Shown here one piece after another: positions 25,101-33,045 of a stretch of 64,000 bases of DNA (positions are counted from its first letter, which is position 1; each line of letters starts with the position of its first letter). The notes beneath the pieces were generated by a model that saw only the letters and a program-made list of their open reading frames with translations, did no database searches and was not told where the DNA came from. Position numbers and translations under genes: made by a program. Origin of the DNA: Chryseobacterium herbae (lineage in GTDB: Bacteria > Bacteroidota > Bacteroidia > Flavobacteriales > Weeksellaceae); the NCBI RefSeq assembly GCF_025154075.1, contig NZ_JAOAMU010000001.1, positions 1,116,479-1,180,478 of the forward strand, written 5' to 3'.

Positions 25101-25772
25101 CTACATTTCCAGATTATGATCTCTCAAATATTTTTCAAAGATCTGTTTTCCGCTTCGCATGGAGTTGATGGCCCAACGAATCTTCATTTTCATCTTTTTT
25201 TCTTCGCTTAGCTTATAATCGATGCCTGAATGTATCAGTTTCTGTTTCAGTTCGTACATACAGATTCCTGCGGCTACAGAAACATTGTAGCTTCTTGTTA
25301 AGCCATACATCGGAATAGCCAGGGTTTCGTCTGCGAAATCTATGACTTCTTCCGATACGCCTTCCATCTCGGTTCCGAATACAAGCGCAATAGGTTCTGT
25401 AATCTGATAATCAGGAAGCATCACCGCATTTTTTTCAAGAGATACCGCAAGAATTTTATAGCCTCTGTCTTTGATATTCTGCAGAGAAGCAATATTCTTA
25501 GCCATTTTCTCAACTTCTACCCAGGTTTCGGCACCTTTGGTTACGGTAAGGTTGGGATCAAAAACATTCTCCTCTTCCATAGCTATAACCTTATGAAACG
25601 CGCAGGCTTCCACAGATCTGATGATAGCCGCTGCATTTCTGAACTGGTAGACATCATCCATCACAGGAAGTACAAAATCGGAACTTTCCTTAGAGAAATG
25701 TTCTATTTTCGAGAGTCTTTCCTCTGTTAAAAACTGCTTTAAGTATTCAAAAGTTTGCGCTAAATCTTCCAT
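25101..25772 (-). CDS. trmH: TrmH family (SpoU) RNA 2'-O-methyltransferase
   Basis: A 223-residue SPOUT/SpoU methyltransferase. The three SpoU motifs are present: DDVYQFRNAAAIIRSVEACAF, ALVFGTEMEGVSEEVIDFAD, and IPMYGLTRSYNVSVAAGICMYE. The length and helical C-terminal extension fit TrmH, which methylates G18 of tRNA, better than the rRNA enzyme RlmB. The exact target is inferred. It faces the rsmE gene convergently across a short TTAGA-rich repeat tract (25009-25045). Confidence 0.85.
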   Translation of the reverse strand: MEDLAQTFEYLKQFLTEERLSKIEHFSKESSDFVLPVMDDVYQFRNAAAIIRSVEACAFHKVIAMEEENVFDPNLTVTKGAETWVEVEKMAKNIASLQNIKDRGYKILAVSLEKNAVMLPDYQITEPIALVFGTEMEGVSEEVIDFADETLAIPMYGLTRSYNVSVAAGICMYELKQKLIHSGIDYKLSEEKKMKMKIRWAINSMRSGKQIFEKYLRDHNLEM

Positions 25773-25799
25773 TCATTTTCAAATCTTTGCAAATTAACG

Positions 25800-25807
25800 T
25801 AATTTTG
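25800..25807 (+). promoter_or_regulatory. -7 box TAATTTTG for the asparaginase gene
   Basis: TAnnTTTG match. Transcription would begin near 25813, at a 12-codon ORF (25812-25850, MNLNEAQFLTKK) that ends 3 bases before the asparaginase ATG. Confidence 0.5.
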
Positions 25808-25853
25808 AGCTATGAACCTGAACGAGGCTCAATTTCTTACTAAAAAGTAATTC

Positions 25854-26870
25854 ATGAAAAGAAAAGTCCTGCTCATCTATACCGGAGGAACCATCGGTAT
25901 GGAAAAAGATTATGAAACCGGAAGTCTCCGTGCATTTGATTTTGGAAATATTTTCGAAAAAATGCCCGAGATGAAATTAATGGAATGCGAGGTGTTTGTG
26001 CATCCTTTCGCAAAACCGCTGGACTCTTCGGATATGGGACCTGAGGAATGGAAGGTGATCGCCAACTATATTCTCAAGAATTATGAGCTGTATGACGGCT
26101 TTCTGGTCCTTCATGGAACCGATACCATGTCTTACACGGCTTCCGCTTTAAGTTTTATGCTGAAAGGTCTTAGGAAACCTGTCATTATGACGGGTTCACA
26201 GCTTCCGATCGGAGATCTGAGAACGGATGCCAAGGAAAATCTTCTGACCAGTCTTTATTATGCCAGTCTTTATGAAAACGATGAAGCCGTTATTCAGGAG
26301 GTTGCCGTTTATTTTGAGTATAAATTATTGAGAGGAAACAGAACCCTGAAATATTCTGCGGAGTTTTTTGATGCCTATTCAAGTCCGAATTACCCTATTT
26401 TAGGACAATCAGGTGTTCATTTAAATATTGTTAAGGACAATTTGTACCGTTGTGATCCGGAAGTGGAATTTCATGTAGACGAACATATTTCTGAAGATAT
26501 TTTATTCTGGAGAATTTTTCCGGGGATGCATCTGAGTCATTTTAAAGAAATTCCTAAAATGAAGGTTTTAATTCTTCAGGTTTTCGGTTCGGGAACTATT
26601 TTCAGCAGTGAAAAAACGCAGGAAACGCTTGAGGAGATCAGAAGCAACGGAACTGAGATCGTGGTGGTAAGTCAGTGTATTTCAGGAGGTATATCTTTCG
26701 GGAAGTATGAAAACAGCAATATATTTTCAAGAATCGGAGCGATCAGCGGAAGGGATATGACCGCCGAAAGTGCCATCACCAAAGCGATGCACCTTATAGA
26801 CAACCCGAATTACACAGGAACCTTTGCGGACAACTTCACCAGAAGTCTCTGTGGAGAAATTACTGACTAA
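25854..26870 (+). CDS. ansA: Type I (cytoplasmic) L-asparaginase
   Basis: A 338-residue asparaginase without signal peptide, hydrolysing asparagine to aspartate and ammonia. The two catalytic Thr blocks are present: LIYTGGTIGM (Thr13) and LHGTDTMSYTAS (Thr89, Asp90). MTGSQLPIGDLRTDAKENL and the C-terminal allosteric half are complete. A 12-codon ORF just upstream may affect translation. Monocistronic, with a tRNA-Ser downstream. Confidence 0.95.
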   Translation: MKRKVLLIYTGGTIGMEKDYETGSLRAFDFGNIFEKMPEMKLMECEVFVHPFAKPLDSSDMGPEEWKVIANYILKNYELYDGFLVLHGTDTMSYTASALSFMLKGLRKPVIMTGSQLPIGDLRTDAKENLLTSLYYASLYENDEAVIQEVAVYFEYKLLRGNRTLKYSAEFFDAYSSPNYPILGQSGVHLNIVKDNLYRCDPEVEFHVDEHISEDILFWRIFPGMHLSHFKEIPKMKVLILQVFGSGTIFSSEKTQETLEEIRSNGTEIVVVSQCISGGISFGKYENSNIFSRIGAISGRDMTAESAITKAMHLIDNPNYTGTFADNFTRSLCGEITD

Positions 26871-26883
26871 TTTTGAATAATAA

Positions 26884-26914
26884 TTTGCAGATTCCAGAAA
26901 TTACTCTATTTTTG
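26884..26914 (+). promoter_or_regulatory. Consensus promoter of tRNA-Ser
   Basis: TTTG at 26884-26887, 19-base spacer, TATTTTTG at 26907-26914: a full match to the Bacteroidota sigma-A consensus. The expected start near 26921 is 5 bases before the tRNA. Confidence 0.8.
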
Positions 26915-26925
26915 CAATCTCAAAT

Positions 26926-27012
26926 AGAGAGGTGTCCGAGTGGTTGAAGGAGCTACCCTGGAAAGGTAGTATGCGGGTAACTGTATCGAGGGTTCGAATC
27001 CCTTCCTCTCTG
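26926..27012 (+). tRNA. tRNA-Ser (anticodon GGA)
   Basis: An 87-nt class II tRNA. Acceptor AGAGAGG pairs with CCTCTCT, D-arm TCCGAGTGGTTGAAGGA, anticodon loop CTGGAAA with GGA between CTACC and GGTAG arms. It has a long variable arm and a T-arm GAGGGTTCGAATCCCTT. The discriminator is G at 27012 and CCA is not encoded. Confidence 0.97.
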
Positions 27013-27024
27013 CAAGATTATAAA

Positions 27025-27057
27025 AGTCTTAAACTTAATTGTTTAAGACTTTTTTTT
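27025..27057 (+). terminator. Terminator after tRNA-Ser
   Basis: Stem AGTCTTAAAC/GTTTAAGACT with a 6-nt loop and eight T, 12 bases after the tRNA. Confidence 0.9.
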
Positions 27058-27137
27058 GTAAAAAAAAATAAAGATAAAATCAATTCCATGGATTCTAACA
27101 AAGGGAATGTATCTATAAATTTCACGCAGATTGGCCA

Positions 27138-27181
27138 GATCATACAGATTTTTATTTTTTATCTGCTCTATCTGTATGATC
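27138..27181. repeat. 12-bp inverted repeat in the tRNA-Ser downstream gap
   Basis: GATCATACAGAT (27138-27149) and its exact complement ATCTGTATGATC (27170-27181) are separated by 20 bases. They lie within a possible 49-codon ORF (27088-27237, MDSNKGNVSINFTQIGQ) that encodes a hydrophobic stretch IIQIFIFYLLYLYD. The 383-base gap 27013-27395 otherwise holds only the terminator. I cannot tell whether the ORF is real. Confidence 0.5.
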
Positions 27182-27395
27182 AGCGAGAGGAATTGATTGA
27201 GTCCACAATTTTTGCGCCTGATCCTTCCTATTCCTAAAACATTCCTAAATCATGTATTTAATTTGTCCTGTTTATCAACAGTATTAAAATCATTTACATC
27301 ATTATTTAATGGATAAAGGACCTACATTGGCTACAGCAAATCATCATTTTATTACTGAACAGATACTCAGAATACGATTCAATAGATTTTACAGG

Positions 27396-28187
27396 ATGCT
27401 CAGGAAAGGAAAAATTATTATTGCGATATTTTTATTAAGCTTATTTAGTTCAGTACATGCCCAGATCAGTTCGCCTGGTCTTGGAGAGGCTAATACGGCT
27501 TTCTGGTCAGCCTTCGGAGTAAGACGGCAATTAGATTCACTGGGAAAGAAACAGGCTTTAAGCTATATCGCTTTGGGAAGAAAAAGCAACCCAGATGATT
27601 ATAATTTAGTCTCAAAACAGGCCATCATTGTTTTGAACCATGAGGTGTATCATTCTTTTGCACCCAATCAACAGTATAGCTATGCGGTCAGTTACCGCCG
27701 GCAGCCGAAATATGAAAGCTCTGCACCTTATGAAAAGGAAGCGACTGAGCAGGAGTTCAGAATTTATGGAAGATATGCCTATATTTTCAAATTGGGGAAA
27801 AGATGGAAACTTAAAAATACAGTCCGCCAGGAATTTCGGAAGTTTTTTGATGCTGATTTCCGTCAGGTTGAAGAAAATTTCCAATTGAGAACAAGGATTA
27901 AAAGTCAGTTGACTTATAATCTATCCCAAAAAAACAATCAAAAGCTGGCTCTAAGTGCCGAAGGTCTGTTTTCTACAAGCTACCTTAATGAGCCGGAACA
28001 GAAATGGACGCCTTTCGGATACCGGGAAATGCGTATCGGGGCTTATTATATGTTCAGTATTCCCCACTCCCCTTTCTCGGTGGATATTGGATATGTAAAT
28101 GATCTGATTCGGGGAAGCAGAAGTGTGAAGAGAGGTGGCGTGCATTATTTGGCCGTGGATGTGATTTGGAATTTACCCTTCAAATAA
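27396..28187 (+). CDS. DUF2490-like outer-membrane beta-barrel protein
   Basis: A 263-residue exported protein from the ATG at 27396, which gives a clean signal peptide (MLRKGKIIIAIFLLSLFSSVHAQ). The frame is open to 27309 but that prefix has no signal character. The mature part alternates strands with aromatic residues at turns (FWSAFGVRRQLDS, YAVSYRRQPKYE, IYGRYAYIFKLGKRWKLKNTVRQEF, YYMFSIPHSPFSVDIGYVND) and ends in VDVIWNLPFK. That is typical of DUF2490 barrels of about 10 to 12 strands. Function unknown. Its stop codon is the first unit of a heptamer tandem repeat. Confidence 0.8.
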   Translation: MLRKGKIIIAIFLLSLFSSVHAQISSPGLGEANTAFWSAFGVRRQLDSLGKKQALSYIALGRKSNPDDYNLVSKQAIIVLNHEVYHSFAPNQQYSYAVSYRRQPKYESSAPYEKEATEQEFRIYGRYAYIFKLGKRWKLKNTVRQEFRKFFDADFRQVEENFQLRTRIKSQLTYNLSQKNNQKLALSAEGLFSTSYLNEPEQKWTPFGYREMRIGAYYMFSIPHSPFSVDIGYVNDLIRGSRSVKRGGVHYLAVDVIWNLPFK

Positions 28188-28230
28188 TGAGTAATGAGTA
28201 ATGAGTAATGAGTAATGGGTAATGGGTAAT
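28185..28230 (+). repeat. TAATGAG heptamer tandem repeat
   Basis: Four perfect TAATGAG units, two TAATGGG units and a partial TAAT. The first unit contains the TAA stop of the preceding gene. Phase gives stop or start triplets in several frames. Confidence 0.9.
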
Positions 28231-28326
28231 ATTAAACAAAATCCTGGCATTGCTGTCAGGATTTGTCTGGAAGACCGGTCAGGGTATTCCGTCAATATAA
28301 TTTAGATATGAATGTTGGTGAAAATT

Positions 28327-29052
28327 TTAATTGCAAATCGTCAGAAACTGATGACTCATCTGCACTTTGAATTTGGCTTCTGATTTTAATTTAGCATAAA
28401 TGGTGTACTCAAAAGCCTGTACAGATCTCAACTTTTTATCAATATATTCCGCGATCTGCACTATCGAGAAAATAAAGTCTCTGTACACCGCAATGTTTAC
28501 AGTCTGCCCGAAATAAGGAAGGTAAGACTTTAAGAACGGAACCGCTGCCTGATGCCTGCTGTAATTCACACAATATCCGGTACCTTCTATTGAAGTGATG
28601 ATGTCACGATCATTGATATAATCCGGAATTGTTTTGTTTCCGTCCAGAGAACTGCCGTTTTTTAACAAGTGTCTGTTGATCTTATCCAGAATATGTTGTG
28701 CATATTCCATCATCGTAATGGTTTTCCACTCGAATATATGGTTCATGCCTTTGGCTGCCTTTGGATTTTTCCCGTTTTCACAGCTTGTACAGAAAGAAAT
28801 CCCGATCTTTTCATGATAAGGAAAGAAGCAGTCTTTGATTTCCATAGAAGCATCAGCCATCAGCCTGTCATCCGCAAAACTGTAATACAGATAAGGACTG
28901 TAAAGATCTGCCAGTGTCTTAAGATAATCGATTTCGCTGGCGTTGTGATATTCTTCAAACCATTTTTCAAGATTATCGTAATAATGACTTTCAAATTCTG
29001 TAAATGTTAAGTAAAACGGCATTTCCATAGCTCTGTAATTTTGATAGGACAA
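28327..29052 (-). CDS. Protein of unknown function
   Basis: A 241-residue soluble protein without signal peptide or membrane helix. It is rich in aromatic residues in the N-terminal half (FESHYYDNLEKWFEEYHN, YSPYLYYSFADD). It has three clustered cysteines (CFFPYHEKIGISFCTSCENG) that could bind a metal, though one CxxC pair is too little to name a zinc finger. I do not recognise the family. An internal ATG at codon 9 or 11 could be the start. No close partner genes; it is flanked by repeats on both sides. Confidence 0.6.
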   Translation of the reverse strand: MSYQNYRAMEMPFYLTFTEFESHYYDNLEKWFEEYHNASEIDYLKTLADLYSPYLYYSFADDRLMADASMEIKDCFFPYHEKIGISFCTSCENGKNPKAAKGMNHIFEWKTITMMEYAQHILDKINRHLLKNGSSLDGNKTIPDYINDRDIITSIEGTGYCVNYSRHQAAVPFLKSYLPYFGQTVNIAVYRDFIFSIVQIAEYIDKKLRSVQAFEYTIYAKLKSEAKFKVQMSHQFLTICN

Positions 29053-29100
29053 AGCTATAGCGGTAATGCGACAAAACTTGACGTGTTATATTTTTGTTTA

Positions 29101-29336
29101 GATTTCAGATTTCAGACATTAGAACTGGTGGCTTCGAGAGCCTCAGCCGCCAGATATTTGTCGTTCATTCAATATTTCCGGAAACATTATATTTCAGACT
29201 ATTAAAATAAGAGGCTTAATTACTACCCCCAAGCAACAGTCAGCAACACAAAAATCCTCAAACACTCCGACACTCTAACCTCGAATCCCGAAACTCTCAA
29301 ACTCTCAAACTCCGCATCGCAAATCCCGTACCCCGA
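29101..29336 (+). repeat. Composite dispersed repeat, copy 2
   Basis: Same order as the element at 11341-11578: CAGATTTCAGACATTAGA tract, hairpin at 29125-29153 (CTGGTGGC/GCCGCCAG around TTCGAGAGCCTCA), spacer ending GGCTTAATTACTA, then a tract of CTCAAACTCT-type repeats that reaches the stop of the peptidase gene. The two hairpins differ at one base inside the loop. Confidence 0.6.
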
Positions 29337-29338
29337 AA

Positions 29339-30871
29339 CTACTTATCATAGTTGAGCATCATGAACTCAAAGTAATGGATCATCTTCATATAGTTTTCAA
29401 TGCTGATGTACTCATTGGTGCTGTGGATACTTTGCTGCTCTGAGCTGTTGATTTTGATGGGCATGAATCTATAGATATTTTTGCTTACAATCTGGTATTT
29501 GTAGGCATCGGTACCGGCCATGGTAAGGTAGGGAGTTACGATAGCACCCGGATTAATTTCTCTGACTCCGGCTTCTATTAACTGATACGCTTTTGTATTG
29601 GTAGGAGAAACTGCGGAAGCTTCTCGTGTATTGTCGATCTCTTCCACCTCAACATCGAAACCTTCTGTGGCTTTTGCGATATGATCACGGACTTCTTTTG
29701 CTGTATCGCCGGGAAGAAGCCTGAAATTCACTACAAATTCCACTTCGGGAGAAAGGACATTGGTTCCATCGCTTCCTTTCATCATGGTAAGGGCAGTTGT
29801 GGTACGTACCAAAGCATTGGTGGTATTATTTTTGGTCAGTTGAGAGAGCAGAAGTGGTTTCAGAAGCCATTGGTTGGCAATAGCAAGCCTGTTCGTAAAC
29901 GGCATAACTCCTCCGATATTGTCAAAAAATTCTTTGATCAATGGAGTTATGGTAGGTTTCATCTGATGGTCTTCGAGGCGCTGCATAATGACTGCGGCCT
30001 TTCCTATCGCACTTTCCATAGGTGGCATTGAGGAATGTCCTCCAAGTCCTTTAACCTTAATTTTTGCTGATAAGAAGCCTTTTTCTGCACAGCCCACTAC
30101 GGCGACATCGGAATCTATTCCTGCGACGTTTCCTTTCTGCATGATCAATCCGCCTTCATCGTAGACTGCATCGAACTTCAATCCTTTTTTCTTAAAATAG
30201 TCTGCAATCTGTACGGCTCCTTTCTGTCCTCCTACTTCTTCATCGAAACCGAAAGCCAGGTAGATATCGCGTTTCGGAATCTTTTTACTTTTAACCATCA
30301 TATTCATAGATTCCATGAGGGAAAAGAGCATTCCTTTCATATCGATGGCTCCTCTTCCGTAAATCCTTCCGTTCGCAACGGTTCCTGAAAACGGTTCGAA
30401 ATCCCAGTCTTCTGCAACTTTAGAAACGGGTGGCAATGGTTTATCGTCAGGTCTGAAAATATTCTGTTCTTTGTTTTTCACATCAGCATCTCCGGGAGGC
30501 ACTACATCTATGTGGGAAAGGAAAAGAATCGGGTCCTGTGAAGAGTCACTTCCTTTAAGCCGGAAAACCAATGCATGGGTGTTGACCTCATTGTTTTCTG
30601 TATTTTGATAGACCAGCGGATAAGATGTTTTCAGATATTCTTTAAACTGATCAAACGGAGCATAATTGAATTCACCCAGACTTCCAGTAGAAACCGTAGG
30701 GATTTTGATACCACCTGACAAACGCAGTATTGCTGAATCATTTTTGACTGGTTTCCATGCTTCAGAGCTTCCTTCCACATTCTTTTTAAACGGATACGTA
30801 TACATTTTGATTAAAAGTATGGCAACTACAATAACAAGAATGCCGAGAATGGCTAAAAGGATTTTTTTCAT
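29339..30871 (-). CDS. M20 family metallopeptidase, membrane anchored (carboxypeptidase S-like)
   Basis: A 510-residue M20 peptidase with an N-terminal membrane anchor (LLAILGILVIVVAILLI, about 4-22). The dinuclear zinc site is visible: LFLSHIDVVPPGD (His and Asp), GRGAIDMKG (Asp), GFDEEVGGQKG (Glu-Glu) and a late His in SIHSTNEYIS. The dimerisation lid lies about 260-375. Family members cleave dipeptides or N-acyl amino acids. The anchor puts the catalytic domain in the periplasm. Monocistronic. Confidence 0.9.
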   Translation of the reverse strand: MKKILLAILGILVIVVAILLIKMYTYPFKKNVEGSSEAWKPVKNDSAILRLSGGIKIPTVSTGSLGEFNYAPFDQFKEYLKTSYPLVYQNTENNEVNTHALVFRLKGSDSSQDPILFLSHIDVVPPGDADVKNKEQNIFRPDDKPLPPVSKVAEDWDFEPFSGTVANGRIYGRGAIDMKGMLFSLMESMNMMVKSKKIPKRDIYLAFGFDEEVGGQKGAVQIADYFKKKGLKFDAVYDEGGLIMQKGNVAGIDSDVAVVGCAEKGFLSAKIKVKGLGGHSSMPPMESAIGKAAVIMQRLEDHQMKPTITPLIKEFFDNIGGVMPFTNRLAIANQWLLKPLLLSQLTKNNTTNALVRTTTALTMMKGSDGTNVLSPEVEFVVNFRLLPGDTAKEVRDHIAKATEGFDVEVEEIDNTREASAVSPTNTKAYQLIEAGVREINPGAIVTPYLTMAGTDAYKYQIVSKNIYRFMPIKINSSEQQSIHSTNEYISIENYMKMIHYFEFMMLNYDK

Positions 30872-31011
30872 GGCGGTAAGATTTTGTGTGGTGATGGTCT
30901 AACAAATATAGCAAACAAAACGGCTATAACCGCGCTAAAAATCAAGTATTTCCCGTAAATTAGATATAAAATCAATGAAAATAAGCTATATCATTGCCCG
31001 ATTTTTCAAAA

Positions 31012-31503
31012 TCAAAAACCGGAAGTCCATAAAAGCTTATTCAGTTCTATTTCACAAATTATAAAATCTTCAGGATATTCTTTAAATCCAGGCTGTTGTC
31101 TTAGTTCGTCTATATTTTTTTCTGCTGTCTTTAAACTTGAAAATACACCAATAATTCTTTCATCGTCTAAATATCTGTCAATGGTATATGTATGACTTAC
31201 ACTGAAAATAGAGAGTAAATTTTGAACAACATAAGCCTCTGTATCTATTTCATCTTTTTCAGGTATATAATCTCTTCCAACTTCTCCGATTACAGAACTG
31301 AATCCTGTCTTCCAATGGACTTTATCCAGTTCATTTTTTATACTTAAAAAACCATCCGGATAATCCCGAAATCCTGGAAATTCTAAAGCTTGATCTTTGA
31401 TTTTTTCCAGTTTTGTTAAATCATCAAAAAAGCCTAAAAGCTTAATCGCGGTATGCTCTTCGTCGGTATATATATGTTCAAGGGTGTATATAAATTGTTT
31501 CAT
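31012..31503 (-). CDS. Tandem-duplicated small domain protein, DUF7336-like
   Basis: A 163-residue soluble protein made of two copies of one domain. Copy 1 (about 1-68) has LLGFFDDLTKLEKIKDQA, then PGFRDYPDGF and ELDKVHWKTGF. Copy 2 (about 100-163) has IGVFSSLKTAEKNIDEL, then PGFKEYPEDF and ELNKLLWTSGF. The pattern PGFRDYP...ELDK.HW matches what I know as DUF7336, a small domain often found near toxin-immunity loci. It lies at the downstream end of the Rhs island and may be an immunity-type gene; that role is inferred. Confidence 0.65.
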   Translation of the reverse strand: MKQFIYTLEHIYTDEEHTAIKLLGFFDDLTKLEKIKDQALEFPGFRDYPDGFLSIKNELDKVHWKTGFSSVIGEVGRDYIPEKDEIDTEAYVVQNLLSIFSVSHTYTIDRYLDDERIIGVFSSLKTAEKNIDELRQQPGFKEYPEDFIICEIELNKLLWTSGF

Positions 31504-31515
31504 TTTCTCTATATC

Positions 31516-31570
31516 AAGCTTTCAAGGCTAAAATAATAAAACCACTGTGGAAAACAGTGATTTATTTTAA
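31516..31570 (-). repeat. Terminator-like repeat of the Rhs island, copy 1
   Basis: GGCTAAAATAATAAAACCACTG followed by a CACTGT/ACAGTG hairpin (31543-31559). The same block occurs at 32511-32549 and 33441-33480. On the minus strand this copy lies downstream of the lipoprotein gene 31865-32437. Confidence 0.6.
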
Positions 31571-31663
31571 TTGATTGACAATTGATATTTAAAGTTTCAA
31601 ACCTTCCTAATAGAGCCTTGAAACTGTCCAGCTAAACGTTTATGCTATTCTTTATAGTTGGAA

Positions 31664-31840
31664 AAACGCTAAGTGACGCAAAGATTAAATAAGAATGAGG
31701 ATATTTTAAGGCGCAAGAAAATCAGAAATTTTCAGCAAGTTCATTGCCGTTTATTGAGCGGTCTACAATTTATCTGTGATAAAATCCTAGAGCCTTACAG
31801 CAGCATCTTTTCAAATTTCTTTGCGATCTTTTGCGCTTTC
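31664..31840. repeat. Palindromic intergenic element with CGCAAAG-type ends
   Basis: Left end AACGCTAAGTGACGCAAAG (from 31664) and right end TTTGCGATCTTTTGCGCTTT (to about 31840) form an imperfect inverted repeat of about 25 bases around 120 bases of AT-rich DNA without an ORF. It belongs with the elements near 1.2 kb and 6.4 kb. Confidence 0.5.
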
Positions 31841-31864
31841 CATTAAAAAAAGTTTACACAAGTT

Positions 31865-32437
31865 TTACAACTCATTCCAAAGCTGGGCATTGATATCAAA
31901 AAATACATTGTTGTTTTCCAGCCTGAATTTCTCAACTGTCTGTTTTGCCGAATCATTTACCGAAATAAAACGGACTACTCCTTTTTCCTGTTGTCTGTAG
32001 AATTCCATAATGTAGTAACCTTTGTATTCATAGGTGTACAAAAGGCCGTTTTGCATTTCTTTTTCGGGAGTTTTAATAGAGAAATCATTCTTTACATCAG
32101 TGAGGTTTTTTCCGGCATAATAAAATCCAAGCATATTGTTGTAGATACTGGATTTGGTATAGGTAAAAAGGATCTGGGATGAAGGCTTTATTTTAAGATT
32201 GCTGAGCATTCCAGAGATCTCTTTATTGGTGAAAAAGATTATGTTTTTATCTACCTTATCAAATATATAATCTCCATAGAAATTCACGTCCAGCGTTCCA
32301 TCCTTAAAAACTAATTTTCTGGTTATATTTTCAGAGCTGGGTACTGATTCTGTGTGGATGGGTTTGATATAGGAAGTGCAGGAAAATGTGATGAAAAGAA
32401 GAGTGATGGTGAAGATGTGGGAGATTGATTTTTTCAT
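31865..32437 (-). CDS. Predicted lipoprotein of unknown function
   Basis: A 190-residue protein with a lipoprotein signal peptide (lipobox near residue 20, FITFSC). The mature part is soluble, with NITRKLVFKDGTLDVNFYGDYIF near the start. It lies among small minus-strand lipoprotein genes downstream of the Rhs gene, with repeated terminator-like blocks on both sides. I suspect a member of the immunity series, but no family is recognised. The first six residues MKKSIS are shared with the next lipoprotein at 32628-33020. Confidence 0.65.
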   Translation of the reverse strand: MKKSISHIFTITLLFITFSCTSYIKPIHTESVPSSENITRKLVFKDGTLDVNFYGDYIFDKVDKNIIFFTNKEISGMLSNLKIKPSSQILFTYTKSSIYNNMLGFYYAGKNLTDVKNDFSIKTPEKEMQNGLLYTYEYKGYYIMEFYRQQEKGVVRFISVNDSAKQTVEKFRLENNNVFFDINAQLWNEL

Positions 32438-32510
32438 GGATTGTCTTTGGGTGAATTTAGTTTTTAATTTTTATTGAAGTAAAAGTCACAATATAGTTCA
32501 TAAATGCTTT

Positions 32511-32579
<69 letters not shown>

Positions 32580-32627
32580 GACATGAGCGGAACACTCGCA
32601 CTAGCGGGGACTTTGCTCAGTGGTTTT

Positions 32628-33020
32628 TTATTTTATAATCTTTTTATAACAATTCTCCCCATTATGGTAACCAAAGCAAAGTACAATATTCTTATCTTTT
32701 TTTTCAAAAAAAGTAGTATAGGTCATATCAATATCATTCACATCTTCTGGAAAGGCAATTAAATCTTTATCTAAATTTAAATAAAAATCAGAAAACTTTA
32801 TTGAAGAACCATCTAATTTGTATTTCGAATTGTAATTCAATAATTCCCTCCCTTCTATATTGTAAATCAATCTGTTATAAATCCCATCTTTGTTAATTGT
32901 TAGAGTGTCATATGTATTCTTGTATGATATGGGTGAATATTTTCCATATATATCTTCATTACTAATATTTTGGCACGAAAATAAAAAAGGTAATAAAATT
33001 AAACTTATACTTTTTTTCAT
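32628..33020 (-). CDS. Predicted small lipoprotein, immunity-like by position
   Basis: A 130-residue lipoprotein: signal peptide about 1-15 with lipobox LLPFLFSC, mature part predicted beta-rich (IYGKYSPISYKNTYDTLTINKDGIYNRLIYN, a lipocalin-like start). It lies 25 bases after the displaced Rhs tip fragment on the same strand, the place where the immunity gene of that tip is expected. No family recognised. Low GC like its neighbours. Confidence 0.65.
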   Translation of the reverse strand: MKKSISLILLPFLFSCQNISNEDIYGKYSPISYKNTYDTLTINKDGIYNRLIYNIEGRELLNYNSKYKLDGSSIKFSDFYLNLDKDLIAFPEDVNDIDMTYTTFFEKKDKNIVLCFGYHNGENCYKKIIK

Positions 33021-33045
33021 ATTTATTAAATTTAAGATGTTCGAT

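Noticed and set aside
26932..27237. A 101-codon ORF running through the tRNA-Ser gene
   Set aside because: Its first third is the tRNA itself and its terminator; only the part from 27088 could be an independent small ORF.
29101..29336. Insertion sequence
   Set aside because: No transposase frame and no long terminal repeats; the region is a non-coding composite repeat.
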